In this document: one piece after another, positions 1 through 5,242 of the stretch | How the letters are laid out: each line of letters starts with the position of its first letter | How positions within the stretch are numbered: the first letter of the stretch is position 1 | Source: a bacterium | Lineage (GTDB): Bacteria > Krumholzibacteriota > Krumholzibacteria > LZORAL124-64-63 | Length of the DNA stretch: 5,579 bases | Assembly (NCBI GenBank): GCA_016873405.1 | Contig: VGXH01000151.1 | Span: 1 to 5,579 of the forward strand | Reading direction: 5' to 3' | The notes under the pieces: generated by a model | What the model saw: only the letters and a program-made list of their open reading frames with translations | What the model was told of the DNA's origin: nothing | Databases searched by the model: none | Position numbers and translations under genes: made by a program

Positions 1-534
1 TCAGCTGCGAGCTGTAGAAAAGGGCGATGATGATGATCGCCCCCAGGTCGTCGAGCACCGCAAGGGTCAGCAGGAACAGCTTCAGCGACAGCGGCGCGCG
101 GCGTCCCAGCAGGGAGAGGACCCCCAGCGCGAACGCGATGTCGGTGGCGCAGGGGATCGCCCAGCCGGCCATGCTGGCCGGGTCCGTGGCGTTGAACCGC
201 AGGTAGACCAGCGCCGGCGCCGCCATGCCGCCGATCGCGGCCAGGCCGGGCAGGATCAGGTTGCGCCGCGAGGACAGCTGTCCCGCCACGACCTCGCGCT
301 TGAGCTCGAGGCCGACCAAGAGGAAGAACACCGCATCAGGCCGTCGTTGATCCACAGCAGGAGCGGCTTGCCCAGCATCCAGTCGCCGAGGCTGATCTGG
401 AAGCGCAGCGACAGCAGGGCGTCGTACCAGGCGGAGAGCGGGGAATTGGCGACCAGCAGCGCGAGCACCGCGGTCAGCATCAGCAGGATGCCCGACGCGG
501 ATTCCAGCTTGATGAACTGGCGGATGAATCCCAT
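1..534 (-). pseudogene. nhaA: Na+/H+ antiporter NhaA, N-terminal part, frameshifted and cut by the window edge
   Basis: NhaA is an inner-membrane electrogenic antiporter that exchanges cytoplasmic Na+ or Li+ for protons. Reading from ATG at 534, the first 67 residues match the NhaA N terminus ([38 protein letters not shown]). The frame then fails at 333/334. Restoring one G, to give ATG-GCG-GTG instead of ATG-CGG-TG, continues the family sequence without a stop to base 1: [49 protein letters not shown]. In the corrected protein T131/D132 and D162/D163 fall where E. coli NhaA has T132/D133 and D163/D164, the ion-binding core. About 178 of the family's roughly 390-440 residues lie in the window. 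ATG 534 is preferred because family similarity begins there, although the frame stays open upstream to 642. An AGGGGAG lies 12 nt upstream, which is long spacing. The intact motifs on both sides suggest a sequencing error or a very recent mutation. Family identity is near certain; functional status is not. Confidence 0.93.
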
Positions 535-546
535 GGTCCGGATCGA

Positions 547-553
547 CTCCCCT
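547..553 (-). promoter_or_regulatory. Possible Shine-Dalgarno site of nhaA, unusually distant
   Basis: The minus strand reads AGGGGAG here, the best anti-16S match upstream of ATG 534. The 12-nt spacer is longer than the usual 5-9 nt, and the sequence close to the ATG (CGGACC) is a poor site. Either the spacing is tolerated or the element belongs to a structured leader that sets access to the start. Confidence 0.45.
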
Positions 554-585
554 GTTGGCGAGATCTTCCAGTGCGGCCGGCGGCG

Positions 586-603
586 GCGCCCCGGTCGGGG
601 CGC
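586..603 (-). other. Hairpin in the nhaA leader
   Basis: The arms GCGCCCC (586-592) and GGGGCGC (597-603) are perfect reverse complements around a 4-nt loop. On the minus strand they lie in the transcript leader, between the putative -10 (615-620) and the nhaA start. A second small stem (GCGGG/CCCGC, 602-614) overlaps its edge. Together they suggest a structured 5' leader of about 75 nt. In such GC-rich DNA a 7-bp stem can arise by chance. Confidence 0.4.
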
Positions 604-614
604 GGGCTGCCCGC

Positions 615-623
615 AATATACCA
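615..623 (-). promoter_or_regulatory. Putative extended -10 promoter of nhaA
   Basis: The minus strand reads TGGTATATT (623 to 615), a TGn extended -10 followed by TATATT, five of six matches to TATAAT. It is an AT-rich island in very GC-rich DNA. No good -35 lies 17 bp upstream (GGTGCG), which is usual for extended -10 promoters. Transcription would begin near 608 and give a leader of about 75 nt before ATG 534. Confidence 0.5.
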
Positions 624-675
624 CGGGCGCGGGGGCGCGCACCCCGCGATCGCGCGTCGCCGGCCGTCGCCCGCA

Positions 676-735
676 GGACGCAGACAGGGACGCAGACAGG
701 GACGCAGACAGGGACGCAGGCAGGGACGCAGACAG
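676..735. repeat. 12-bp tandem repeat, five copies
   Basis: The unit GGACGCAGACAG occurs five times head to tail: 676-687, 688-699, 700-711, 712-723 and 724-735. Four copies are identical and the fourth has one change (GGACGCAGGCAG). The array lies between the divergent nhaA and abgT genes and ends 3 bp before a putative -35 of abgT. A frame open from 555 through the array into abgT would encode a TQTG repeat, but AbgT homology starts only after 804, so I read the array as non-coding. The near-perfect copies suggest recent slippage expansion; they could also be an iteron-like protein-binding array. Confidence 0.95.
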
Positions 736-738
736 CGA

Positions 739-767
739 TTGCCCGGCCGCGTGTCATCTGCTATGCA
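739..767 (+). promoter_or_regulatory. Putative abgT promoter
   Basis: TTGCCC (739-744) and TATGCA (762-767) are separated by exactly 17 bp. The -35 matches TTGACA at four positions. The -10 matches TATAAT at only three (T, A and T) and lacks the important final T, so this is a moderate candidate. The start would be near 774, about 30 nt upstream of ATG 804. The tandem repeat ends 3 bp before the -35. Confidence 0.35.
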
Positions 768-803
768 GGACACGGGAACCCGCACGCGAAAGGCAGGTCA
801 AGG

Positions 804-2363
804 ATGCCCCGGAGCTGGTCAGGAGCCACGCGCATCGCCGGACGCGCGTTCTCGCGTTCGCTCGACGGCGTCGAGTACGTCGGCAACAAGCTGCCCCACC
901 CGGCCACGCTGTTCGCCCTGCTGGCGCTCCTGGTGGCGCTGGCCTCGTGGCTGTGCCACGCGGCCGGGCTGCAGGCCGTCCATCCGGTCGAGAAGACCGT
1001 GGTCGGCGTGCGCAACCTGCTGGACGGCGACGGGCTGCGCTGGATCTACGCCAACGTCACGCACAACTTCGTCAACTTCCCGCCGCTGGGCTACGTGCTG
1101 GCGGTCATGATCGGGATCGGCGTGGCGGAGGGCTCGGGGTTGTTCACGGTCATGATCCGCGCCCTGGTGCTGGGCGCCCCGCGCCGGTTGATCACCGGGG
1201 CGCTGGTGCTGGCGGGCATCGTGTCCCACCTGGCCTCGGAAGCCGGCTACGTCATCCTGATCCCGCTGGGGGCGATGATCTTCCACGCGCTGGGCCGCCA
1301 CCCGATGGCCGGCCTGGCCGCGGCGTTCAGCGGCGTCAGCGGCGGCTTCGGCGCCAACCTGCTCATCGGCTCGGTGGACCCGATCCTGGCCGGCCTGTCG
1401 ACGACCGCGGGGGAGATCCTGCAGGCGGACCTGGTCATCAGCCCGGCGGTCAACTTCTACTTCATGTTCGTCTCGGCCATCCTGGTGGTCATCCTCGGCA
1501 CCTGGGTCACCGAGCGCATCGTGGAGCCGCGATTGGGCCCCTACGGCGGCGCGGCCGAGAAGATCCCGGTCGAGGCCCTCGACGCCCGCGAGCGCCGCGG
1601 GCTGCGCCTGGCCGGCCTGGCGCTCTTGGTGACGGTCGCGATCCTGGTGGCCTGCGCGCTGCCGCCCGGCGCCCTGCTGCGCCACCCCGAGACGGGCGAC
1701 CTGCTGAATTCGCCCTTCTTCGACGGCCTGATCACCGCCATCCTGGTCTTCTTCCTGGTGCCGGGCCTGGTCTACGGCCTGGTCGTCGGCTCCATCCGCA
1801 GCGACAAGGACGCGGTCAAGCACATCACGAAGTCGATGGCCGGCATGGCCGGCTACATCGTGCTCGTCTTCTTCGCGGCGCAGTTCGTCTACTTCTTCCG
1901 CTACAGCAACCTGGGACTGGTGCTGGCGATCAACGGCGCCGAATCGCTGCGCAGCATCGGCCTGACGGGCGTGCAGTTGGTGGTGGCCTTCGTGCTGCTG
2001 TCGGCGTTCATCAACCTGTTCATGGGCAGCGCCTCGGCCAAGTGGGCCATCATGGCGCCCGTGTTCATCCCCATGTTCATGCTGCTGGGCTACCACCCGG
2101 CGCTGACGCAGGCGGCGTTCCGCATCGGCGACTCGGTGACGAACCTGATCACGCCGATGATGAGCTACTTCGCGCTCATCGTGACCTTCGCCCAGAAGTA
2201 CGACGAGCGCTACGGGATCGGCACCATCATCTCGACGATGCTGCCCTATACCGTCGTCTTCACGGTGTTCTGGACGCTGCTGCTCGTGGGCTGGATGCTG
2301 GCGGGGCTGCCGCTCGGCCCGGCCGGACCGCTCTACCTGGAGATGCTGCCGGCGGCCCGCTGA
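804..2363 (+). CDS. AbgT/MtrF-family transporter
   Basis: This encodes a 519-residue inner-membrane carrier of the AbgT family. Characterised members are E. coli AbgT (508 aa), which imports p-aminobenzoyl-glutamate, and gonococcal MtrF (522 aa) and Alcanivorax YdaH, reported to export sulfonamides and p-aminobenzoate-type compounds. The family-typical N terminus (VEYVGNKLPHP, residues 23-33), GRHPMAGLAAAFSGVSGGF (164-182), and SASAKWAIMAPVFIPM with AAFRIGDSVTNLITPMMSYF (409-456) are visible. As I recall the MtrF structure, its functional residues D193, S417, W420, P438, R446, D449 and P457 correspond to D192, S411, W414, P432, R440, D443 and P451, so the core is complete. ATG 804 is chosen because homology begins just after it and AGGCAGGT lies upstream at 791-798; the frame is open back to 555 but that part is repeat-derived. 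No abgA or abgB hydrolase gene is adjacent, so catabolic use of PABA-glutamate is not supported by context. Substrate and transport direction cannot be read from sequence. Confidence 0.95.
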   Translation: MPRSWSGATRIAGRAFSRSLDGVEYVGNKLPHPATLFALLALLVALASWLCHAAGLQAVHPVEKTVVGVRNLLDGDGLRWIYANVTHNFVNFPPLGYVLAVMIGIGVAEGSGLFTVMIRALVLGAPRRLITGALVLAGIVSHLASEAGYVILIPLGAMIFHALGRHPMAGLAAAFSGVSGGFGANLLIGSVDPILAGLSTTAGEILQADLVISPAVNFYFMFVSAILVVILGTWVTERIVEPRLGPYGGAAEKIPVEALDARERRGLRLAGLALLVTVAILVACALPPGALLRHPETGDLLNSPFFDGLITAILVFFLVPGLVYGLVVGSIRSDKDAVKHITKSMAGMAGYIVLVFFAAQFVYFFRYSNLGLVLAINGAESLRSIGLTGVQLVVAFVLLSAFINLFMGSASAKWAIMAPVFIPMFMLLGYHPALTQAAFRIGDSVTNLITPMMSYFALIVTFAQKYDERYGIGTIISTMLPYTVVFTVFWTLLLVGWMLAGLPLGPAGPLYLEMLPAAR

Positions 2364-2372
2364 GCCGGGCCG
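2353..2372 (+). other. Hairpin over the abgT stop codon
   Basis: CGGCCCG (2353-2359) and CGGGCCG (2366-2372) form a perfect 7-bp stem with a 6-nt loop that contains the TGA stop (2361-2363). It is followed by A residues, not T, so it lacks the U tract of an intrinsic terminator. It may protect the mRNA 3' end or help a Rho-dependent stop, or be chance in GC-rich sequence. Confidence 0.3.
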
Positions 2373-2382
2373 AAAAAGCACT

Positions 2383-2411
2383 TTGACCCGGGCGGACCCG
2401 GCGGCTAGGCT
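2383..2411 (+). promoter_or_regulatory. Promoter of the Na/Pi cotransporter-PhoU operon
   Basis: TTGACC (2383-2388) is a five-of-six -35, and TAGGCT (2406-2411) is a -10 keeping the key first T, second A and last T. The spacer is exactly 17 bp. Transcription would start near 2418 and leave a leader of about 58 nt before ATG 2476. The 10 bases CGGCTAGGCT closely resemble those at the 4432-4437 promoter (CGGCTAGACT), which supports a common local -10 style. I saw no convincing Pho-box-like direct repeat. Confidence 0.6.
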
Positions 2412-2475
2412 TGCCCTGCCGAACACCCTTGCCCGACCATCCGACCGCCCTGACCCGCAACCTGCCCGGAGCGCG

Positions 2476-3660
2476 ATGGCCGACCCCGCGACCGAGTCGA
2501 GTTCCGCCCAGCCGGCGTCCGCCCGCGCCGCGCCGCCGCGCGCGGTGGCGCTGGCGGCCAGTGTAGCCGTCCTGGCGATCCTGCTCTACGTCTTCCTGGT
2601 CGCCATCGCGATGTTCGGCGCGGCGTTCAAGCTGGCGGGCAGCGGCTTCAGCGAGAGCCTGATCCGCACCACCGCGCACCCGGTTGTCGGGTTGTTGATC
2701 GGCCTGCTGTCCACGTCGCTCATCCAGAGCTCGTCGGCCACGACCTCCATCGTCGTCGGCATGGTCACCGGCGGCGCGCTGACGGTGCGCGGGGCCATCC
2801 CCATCATGATGGGCGCCAACCTGGGCACCACCATCACCAACACGCTGGTGGCCATGGCCTCCATGAACCGGCGCGCCGAGTTCCAGCGCGCCTTCGCCGG
2901 CGCCACCATGCACGACTTCTTCAACCTGCTGACCATCCTGGTGCTGTTCCCGCTGGAACTGGCCACCCGCTACCTGGAGCGGACGGCGGGCTGGCTGAGC
3001 ACTCACCTGGTGGGCGGCACCGGCGCCGAGTTCCCCAACCCCGTCAAGGACGTCACGATGCCGGCCGTCCACGCCGTGCAGGACCTCCTGGCCGGGTCGC
3101 TGGGTTTCTCCACGACGACGACGGCGATCGTGATGTTCGTGCTCGGCCTGGTGGCGCTGTTCTTCGCCCTGGCCTTCCTGACGAAGCTGCTCAAGCAGCT
3201 GTTCCTGTCGCGCGCGGAGGGAGCGCTGACCGACCGCCTGCGCGGGGGCGGCCTGGTGGCGATGCTGGCCGGGCTGGTCATCACCGTCGCCGTGCAGAGC
3301 AGCTCCATCACGACCAGCCTGCTGGTGCCGTTGATCGGCGCCGGCATCATCCCCATCGGCCCCGCGTTTGCGGCCACCCTCGGCGCCAACGTGGGCACCT
3401 GCGTGACGGCCCTGCTGGCCTCGCTGGCGGGCACGCCGGCGGCGGTGACCGTGGCGCTGGTGCACCTGCTGTTCAACCTGTCGGGCATCGCGATCTTCTA
3501 CCCGCTGCCGGCGCTGCGGCGCATCCCGATCGGGCTGGCCACCGCGCTGGCCCGGCTGACGGCCCGCCGGCGGGCGTTCGCGGTCTACTACATCGTGGGC
3601 GTGTTCTTCGTCATGCCCCTGGCGTTCGTCCTGGTCGACAAGCTCTTCTTCAGCCACTGA
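2476..3660 (+). CDS. Na+/phosphate cotransporter family protein (NptA/SLC34 type)
   Basis: This 394-residue inner-membrane protein resembles Na+-dependent phosphate cotransporters (Pfam Na_Pi_cotrans), which move inorganic phosphate with Na+. The diagnostic inverted duplication is plain. The first half has SLIQSSSATTSIVVG (QSSS at 84-87) and GANLGTTITN (113-122). The second half has VAVQSSSITTSLLVP (QSSS at 274-277) and GANVGTCVTA (303-312). The two QSSS motifs form the substrate and Na+ site in the SLC34 family. A hydrophilic Ala/Ser/Pro-rich N terminus of about 22 residues precedes the first membrane segment. There is no C-terminal PhoU domain of the kind fused in E. coli YjbB; a separate PhoU-like gene follows after 17 nt. 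ATG 2476 is chosen because GGAG lies 4 nt upstream and the earlier TTG at 2383 falls inside the promoter. YjbB-type proteins can export phosphate, so direction is uncertain. Confidence 0.94.
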   Translation: MADPATESSSAQPASARAAPPRAVALAASVAVLAILLYVFLVAIAMFGAAFKLAGSGFSESLIRTTAHPVVGLLIGLLSTSLIQSSSATTSIVVGMVTGGALTVRGAIPIMMGANLGTTITNTLVAMASMNRRAEFQRAFAGATMHDFFNLLTILVLFPLELATRYLERTAGWLSTHLVGGTGAEFPNPVKDVTMPAVHAVQDLLAGSLGFSTTTTAIVMFVLGLVALFFALAFLTKLLKQLFLSRAEGALTDRLRGGGLVAMLAGLVITVAVQSSSITTSLLVPLIGAGIIPIGPAFAATLGANVGTCVTALLASLAGTPAAVTVALVHLLFNLSGIAIFYPLPALRRIPIGLATALARLTARRRAFAVYYIVGVFFVMPLAFVLVDKLFFSH

Positions 3661-3667
3661 ACCGCGC

Positions 3668-3672
3668 GGAGG
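3668..3672 (+). promoter_or_regulatory. Ribosome-binding site that sets the GTG start of the PhoU-like gene
   Basis: A perfect GGAGG lies 5 nt before GTG 3678, just after the upstream stop at 3660. It supports the GTG start over later ATGs and shows independent initiation within the operon. Confidence 0.8.
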
Positions 3673-3677
3673 TCCCC

Positions 3678-4361
3678 GTGAAATTCCTGAACTTCCTGGA
3701 GATCTTCCGGCGGGACAACTGGAGCAACGAGCTGACCGCCATGATCGGCGAGATGCTGCAGCTGGCGCACGGGATGTACGGCCACACGTGCGGGGTGGTC
3801 TTCGAGGGCGCGCCGGACGCCGATCCGCAGGGGCTCATCTACGAGCCCGACAAGCGCATCAACAAGCTCGAGCGCAACATCCGGCGCCGCGTGGTGACGC
3901 GGCTGTCGGTGACCGATTCCAAGGGCGAGGTACCGTCGGCGCTGATCTTCATGAACGTCGTCAAGGACGCCGAGCGCCTGGGCGACTACGTCAAGAACAT
4001 GCACGAGATCGCCGCCATGATGCCGGCGGACGTCGACCGCGCCCTCTACCGGGCGCGCCTGGCCGGGGCCACGGCGACCATCGACGCCATGTTCGAGGAG
4101 ACGCGCCGGGCGTTCGAAGCCAGCGACGAGGAACTGGCCGGGCGCGTGATCAAGACCGCCAAGCTGGAGGGCCGCGCGCACGAGGCGCTGATCCGCGAGC
4201 TGACCGCCAGCGACCTGCGCACCGCCGACGCCGTCTGCATGGTGCTGATCCTGCGCTTCTACAAGCGGCTGGTCTCGCACATGAGCAACATCGCGACCAG
4301 CATCGTCATGCCGGTGGACCTGATCGACTTCTACGACGAGCCGCAGAACGGGCAGGGCTGA
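3678..4361 (+). CDS. PhoU-like protein paired with the Na/Pi cotransporter
   Basis: This encodes a 227-residue soluble, mostly helical protein with PhoU-type features. It lies 17 nt downstream of the Na/Pi cotransporter, so the two are almost certainly co-transcribed. PhoU proteins are two-repeat helical bundles that bind metal clusters and control phosphate transport and signalling. Visible are a helix PDKRINKLERNIRR (57-70) resembling PhoU helix 2, and the metal-ligand pattern E-x3-D in DAERLGDYVKN (E99, D103). At the matching place in the second half, RFYKRLVSHMSNIATSIV (193-210), the usual acidic residues are replaced by K196 and S200. Only one metal site may therefore be intact. PhoU domains are often fused to the C terminus of Na/Pi cotransporters, so this protein probably gates its neighbour rather than acting on PstSCAB, for which no genes are present. 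The start is GTG with GGAGG 5 nt upstream. The length fits the family (about 220-240). Confidence 0.87.
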   Translation: MKFLNFLEIFRRDNWSNELTAMIGEMLQLAHGMYGHTCGVVFEGAPDADPQGLIYEPDKRINKLERNIRRRVVTRLSVTDSKGEVPSALIFMNVVKDAERLGDYVKNMHEIAAMMPADVDRALYRARLAGATATIDAMFEETRRAFEASDEELAGRVIKTAKLEGRAHEALIRELTASDLRTADAVCMVLILRFYKRLVSHMSNIATSIVMPVDLIDFYDEPQNGQG

Positions 4362-4376
4362 CGGCGCGCGTCGCCG
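4362..4376 (+). terminator. Weak hairpin after the PhoU-like gene
   Basis: CGGCG (4362-4366) and CGCCG (4372-4376) form a 5-bp stem with a 5-nt loop immediately after the stop codon. The following bases (CGGGATCGTTCTG) contain no proper T run, so it is at best a weak or factor-dependent terminator. It is noted because base composition and gene content change sharply just after it. Confidence 0.25.
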
Positions 4377-4408
4377 CGGGATCGTTCTGATATATGATAA
4401 TGAAGGTC

Positions 4409-4437
4409 TTGTTTCAGTTGCGGTTTTCGGCTAGACT
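4409..4437 (+). promoter_or_regulatory. Promoter of the secreted jelly-roll protein gene, with AT-rich upstream flank
   Basis: TTGTTT (4409-4414) and TAGACT (4432-4437) are spaced exactly 17 bp. The stretch 4388-4402 is strikingly AT-rich (CTGATATATGATAATG) in a GC-rich background and sits where an UP element would contact the RNA polymerase alpha subunit. Transcription would begin near 4444, leaving about 70 nt of leader before ATG 4514. The -10 context CGGCTAGACT nearly repeats that of the promoter at 2406. Confidence 0.6.
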
Positions 4438-4493
4438 CGTGGGACATCACCGCCGGCGCCCAGCGACCGGACCCCGGCCTGCGGCCCCACGTT

Positions 4494-4505
4494 CTTCCCG
4501 GGAAG
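4494..4505. repeat. 12-bp perfect palindrome overlapping the ribosome-binding site
   Basis: CTTCCCGGGAAG is its own reverse complement. Its right half GGGAAG (4500-4505) is the Shine-Dalgarno site of the gene starting at 4514, with an 8-nt spacer. It could be a protein-binding operator or a weak structure that occludes the ribosome-binding site. Confidence 0.6.
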
Positions 4506-4513
4506 TGCCGATC

Positions 4514-5056
4514 ATGCGAATCCTGCTCATCCTGCTGTCCGTTCTGCTGGCGGCCGGGACCGCCTCGGCCCAGATCCTCAACGGCGACTTCGAGGCCGGC
4601 GCCACCGGCTGGGTCTCCACGGTCCCGCCCGGCTGCCCGGTGGTCGACCCGACGGGCGGCAATCCCGGCGGCTGCGGCGTCCTGCCCTACTACGCCACCA
4701 CCGGCTGTGGCGGAAGCCTTTCGCAGACCTTCAATTGCGGCGCGCCGGGTGGCAACTGCGAGATTTCTTTCGACTACCGCGTCGACTTCCTGGGCGGGAT
4801 CGGGACCGTGGTCTTCGGCCTGACGTTCGACGGGGGAAACACCTGGCCCTTCCAAGCCATCGGCGCTGTCGGGAGCTGGCAGTCGGCGTCCGTGACCGTG
4901 CCCTGCGGGACGGTGACGATGGCCTTCGACGTCGTCATCGCCACCGCGACGCTCCAGGATTGGGAGTTCCGCGTCGACAACGTGACGGCCTCCTGCGTCG
5001 ATCCCGTCGCGACCGAGACCCAGGCCTGGGGCGGGCTCAAGGCGACCTACCGGTAG
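4514..5056 (+). CDS. Secreted hypothetical protein, probable jelly-roll (carbohydrate-binding-like) domain
   Basis: This encodes a 180-residue protein of unknown specific function. Residues 1-19 form a classic signal peptide (M-R, a run of Leu/Ile, then GTASA before QIL), so the product is exported. The mature N terminus NGDFEAGATGW (23-33) is the characteristic opening of jelly-roll modules such as CBM4/9-type carbohydrate-binding domains and related PEP-CTERM or sorting-signal proteins. Gly- and aromatic-rich beta strands follow (EISFDYRVDF, VVFGLTFDGG, WEFRVDNVTAS), ending in the DNV motif typical of the last strand. It has seven cysteines (41, 54, 65, 75, 82, 131, 161), suggesting disulfides outside the cytoplasm. 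After a short linker it ends in WGGLKATYR (172-180), which looks like a separate tail. ATG 4514 is chosen for the signal peptide and GGGAAG 8 nt upstream. Its neighbour on the right is a secreted GH16 enzyme, which makes a glycan-binding role plausible but unproven. Confidence 0.82.
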   Translation: MRILLILLSVLLAAGTASAQILNGDFEAGATGWVSTVPPGCPVVDPTGGNPGGCGVLPYYATTGCGGSLSQTFNCGAPGGNCEISFDYRVDFLGGIGTVVFGLTFDGGNTWPFQAIGAVGSWQSASVTVPCGTVTMAFDVVIATATLQDWEFRVDNVTASCVDPVATETQAWGGLKATYR

Positions 5057-5111
5057 GCCGGCCACGGACTGCCCGGCATGGCGGCAACCGGCCCGGACAT
5101 CCGCCCTCGCT

Positions 5112-5140
5112 TTGTTCGCAAACCGAACTTAGTGTATAAT
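5112..5140 (+). promoter_or_regulatory. Promoter of the GH16 gene
   Basis: TTGTTC (5112-5117) and a perfect TATAAT (5135-5140) are spaced exactly 17 bp. The -10 is conspicuous in GC-rich DNA. Transcription would start near 5147, about 95 nt before ATG 5243. It shows that the GH16 gene can be transcribed independently of the gene ending at 5056. Confidence 0.7.
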
Positions 5141-5153
5141 GGAGGGTGCCCGG

Positions 5154-5165
5154 GCGCCGCGGCGC
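5154..5165. repeat. 12-bp GC palindrome at the GH16 transcription start
   Basis: GCGCCGCGGCGC is a perfect palindrome. It lies about +7 to +18 relative to the start predicted from the TATAAT promoter, a position used by repressor operators. Because it is wholly G and C in a GC-rich region, chance is a serious alternative. Confidence 0.3.
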
Positions 5166-5242
5166 GGCGTCCCGGTCCAGAGGCCGGGCTCCGACCGCGG
5201 AGACCGCCGTCGACGCCGCCCGCAGCAAGGGGACCGCACGCG

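Noticed and set aside
535..642. Upstream-extended start for nhaA at 642
   Set aside because: The extra 36 residues lack NhaA similarity and would place the start upstream of the TATATT -10 element and the leader hairpins.
676..735. CRISPR array
   Set aside because: The units are 12 bp and contiguous with no spacers, so this is a simple tandem repeat.
555..803. In-frame N-terminal extension of AbgT encoding a TQTG repeat
   Set aside because: AbgT-family homology begins just after ATG 804, the extension overlaps the putative promoter and the tandem repeat, and family length (about 508-522) fits 519 residues.
347..2386. Long plus-strand frame (679 codons) spanning the nhaA, intergenic and abgT regions
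   Set aside because: It is antisense to nhaA and out of frame with abgT. Its Arg/Gly/Ala/Pro-rich translation is typical of a GC-rich shadow frame and shows no recognisable domain.
2260..3657. Long minus-strand frame (465 codons) opposite the Na/Pi cotransporter
   Set aside because: Its translation is a low-complexity run of R, G, Q, H and D, the mirror of GC-rich third positions. The plus strand carries a clear two-repeat QSSS transporter.
4393..4398. TATGAT as an alternative -10 for the secreted-protein gene
   Set aside because: No acceptable -35 lies 17 bp upstream (GTCGCC). The TTGTTT-N17-TAGACT pair just downstream is better, and the AT-rich stretch fits an upstream element.
5057..5111. 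Intrinsic terminator after the secreted-protein gene
   Set aside because: Short GCCGG/CCGGC pairings exist but with a long loop and no T run; nothing convincing.
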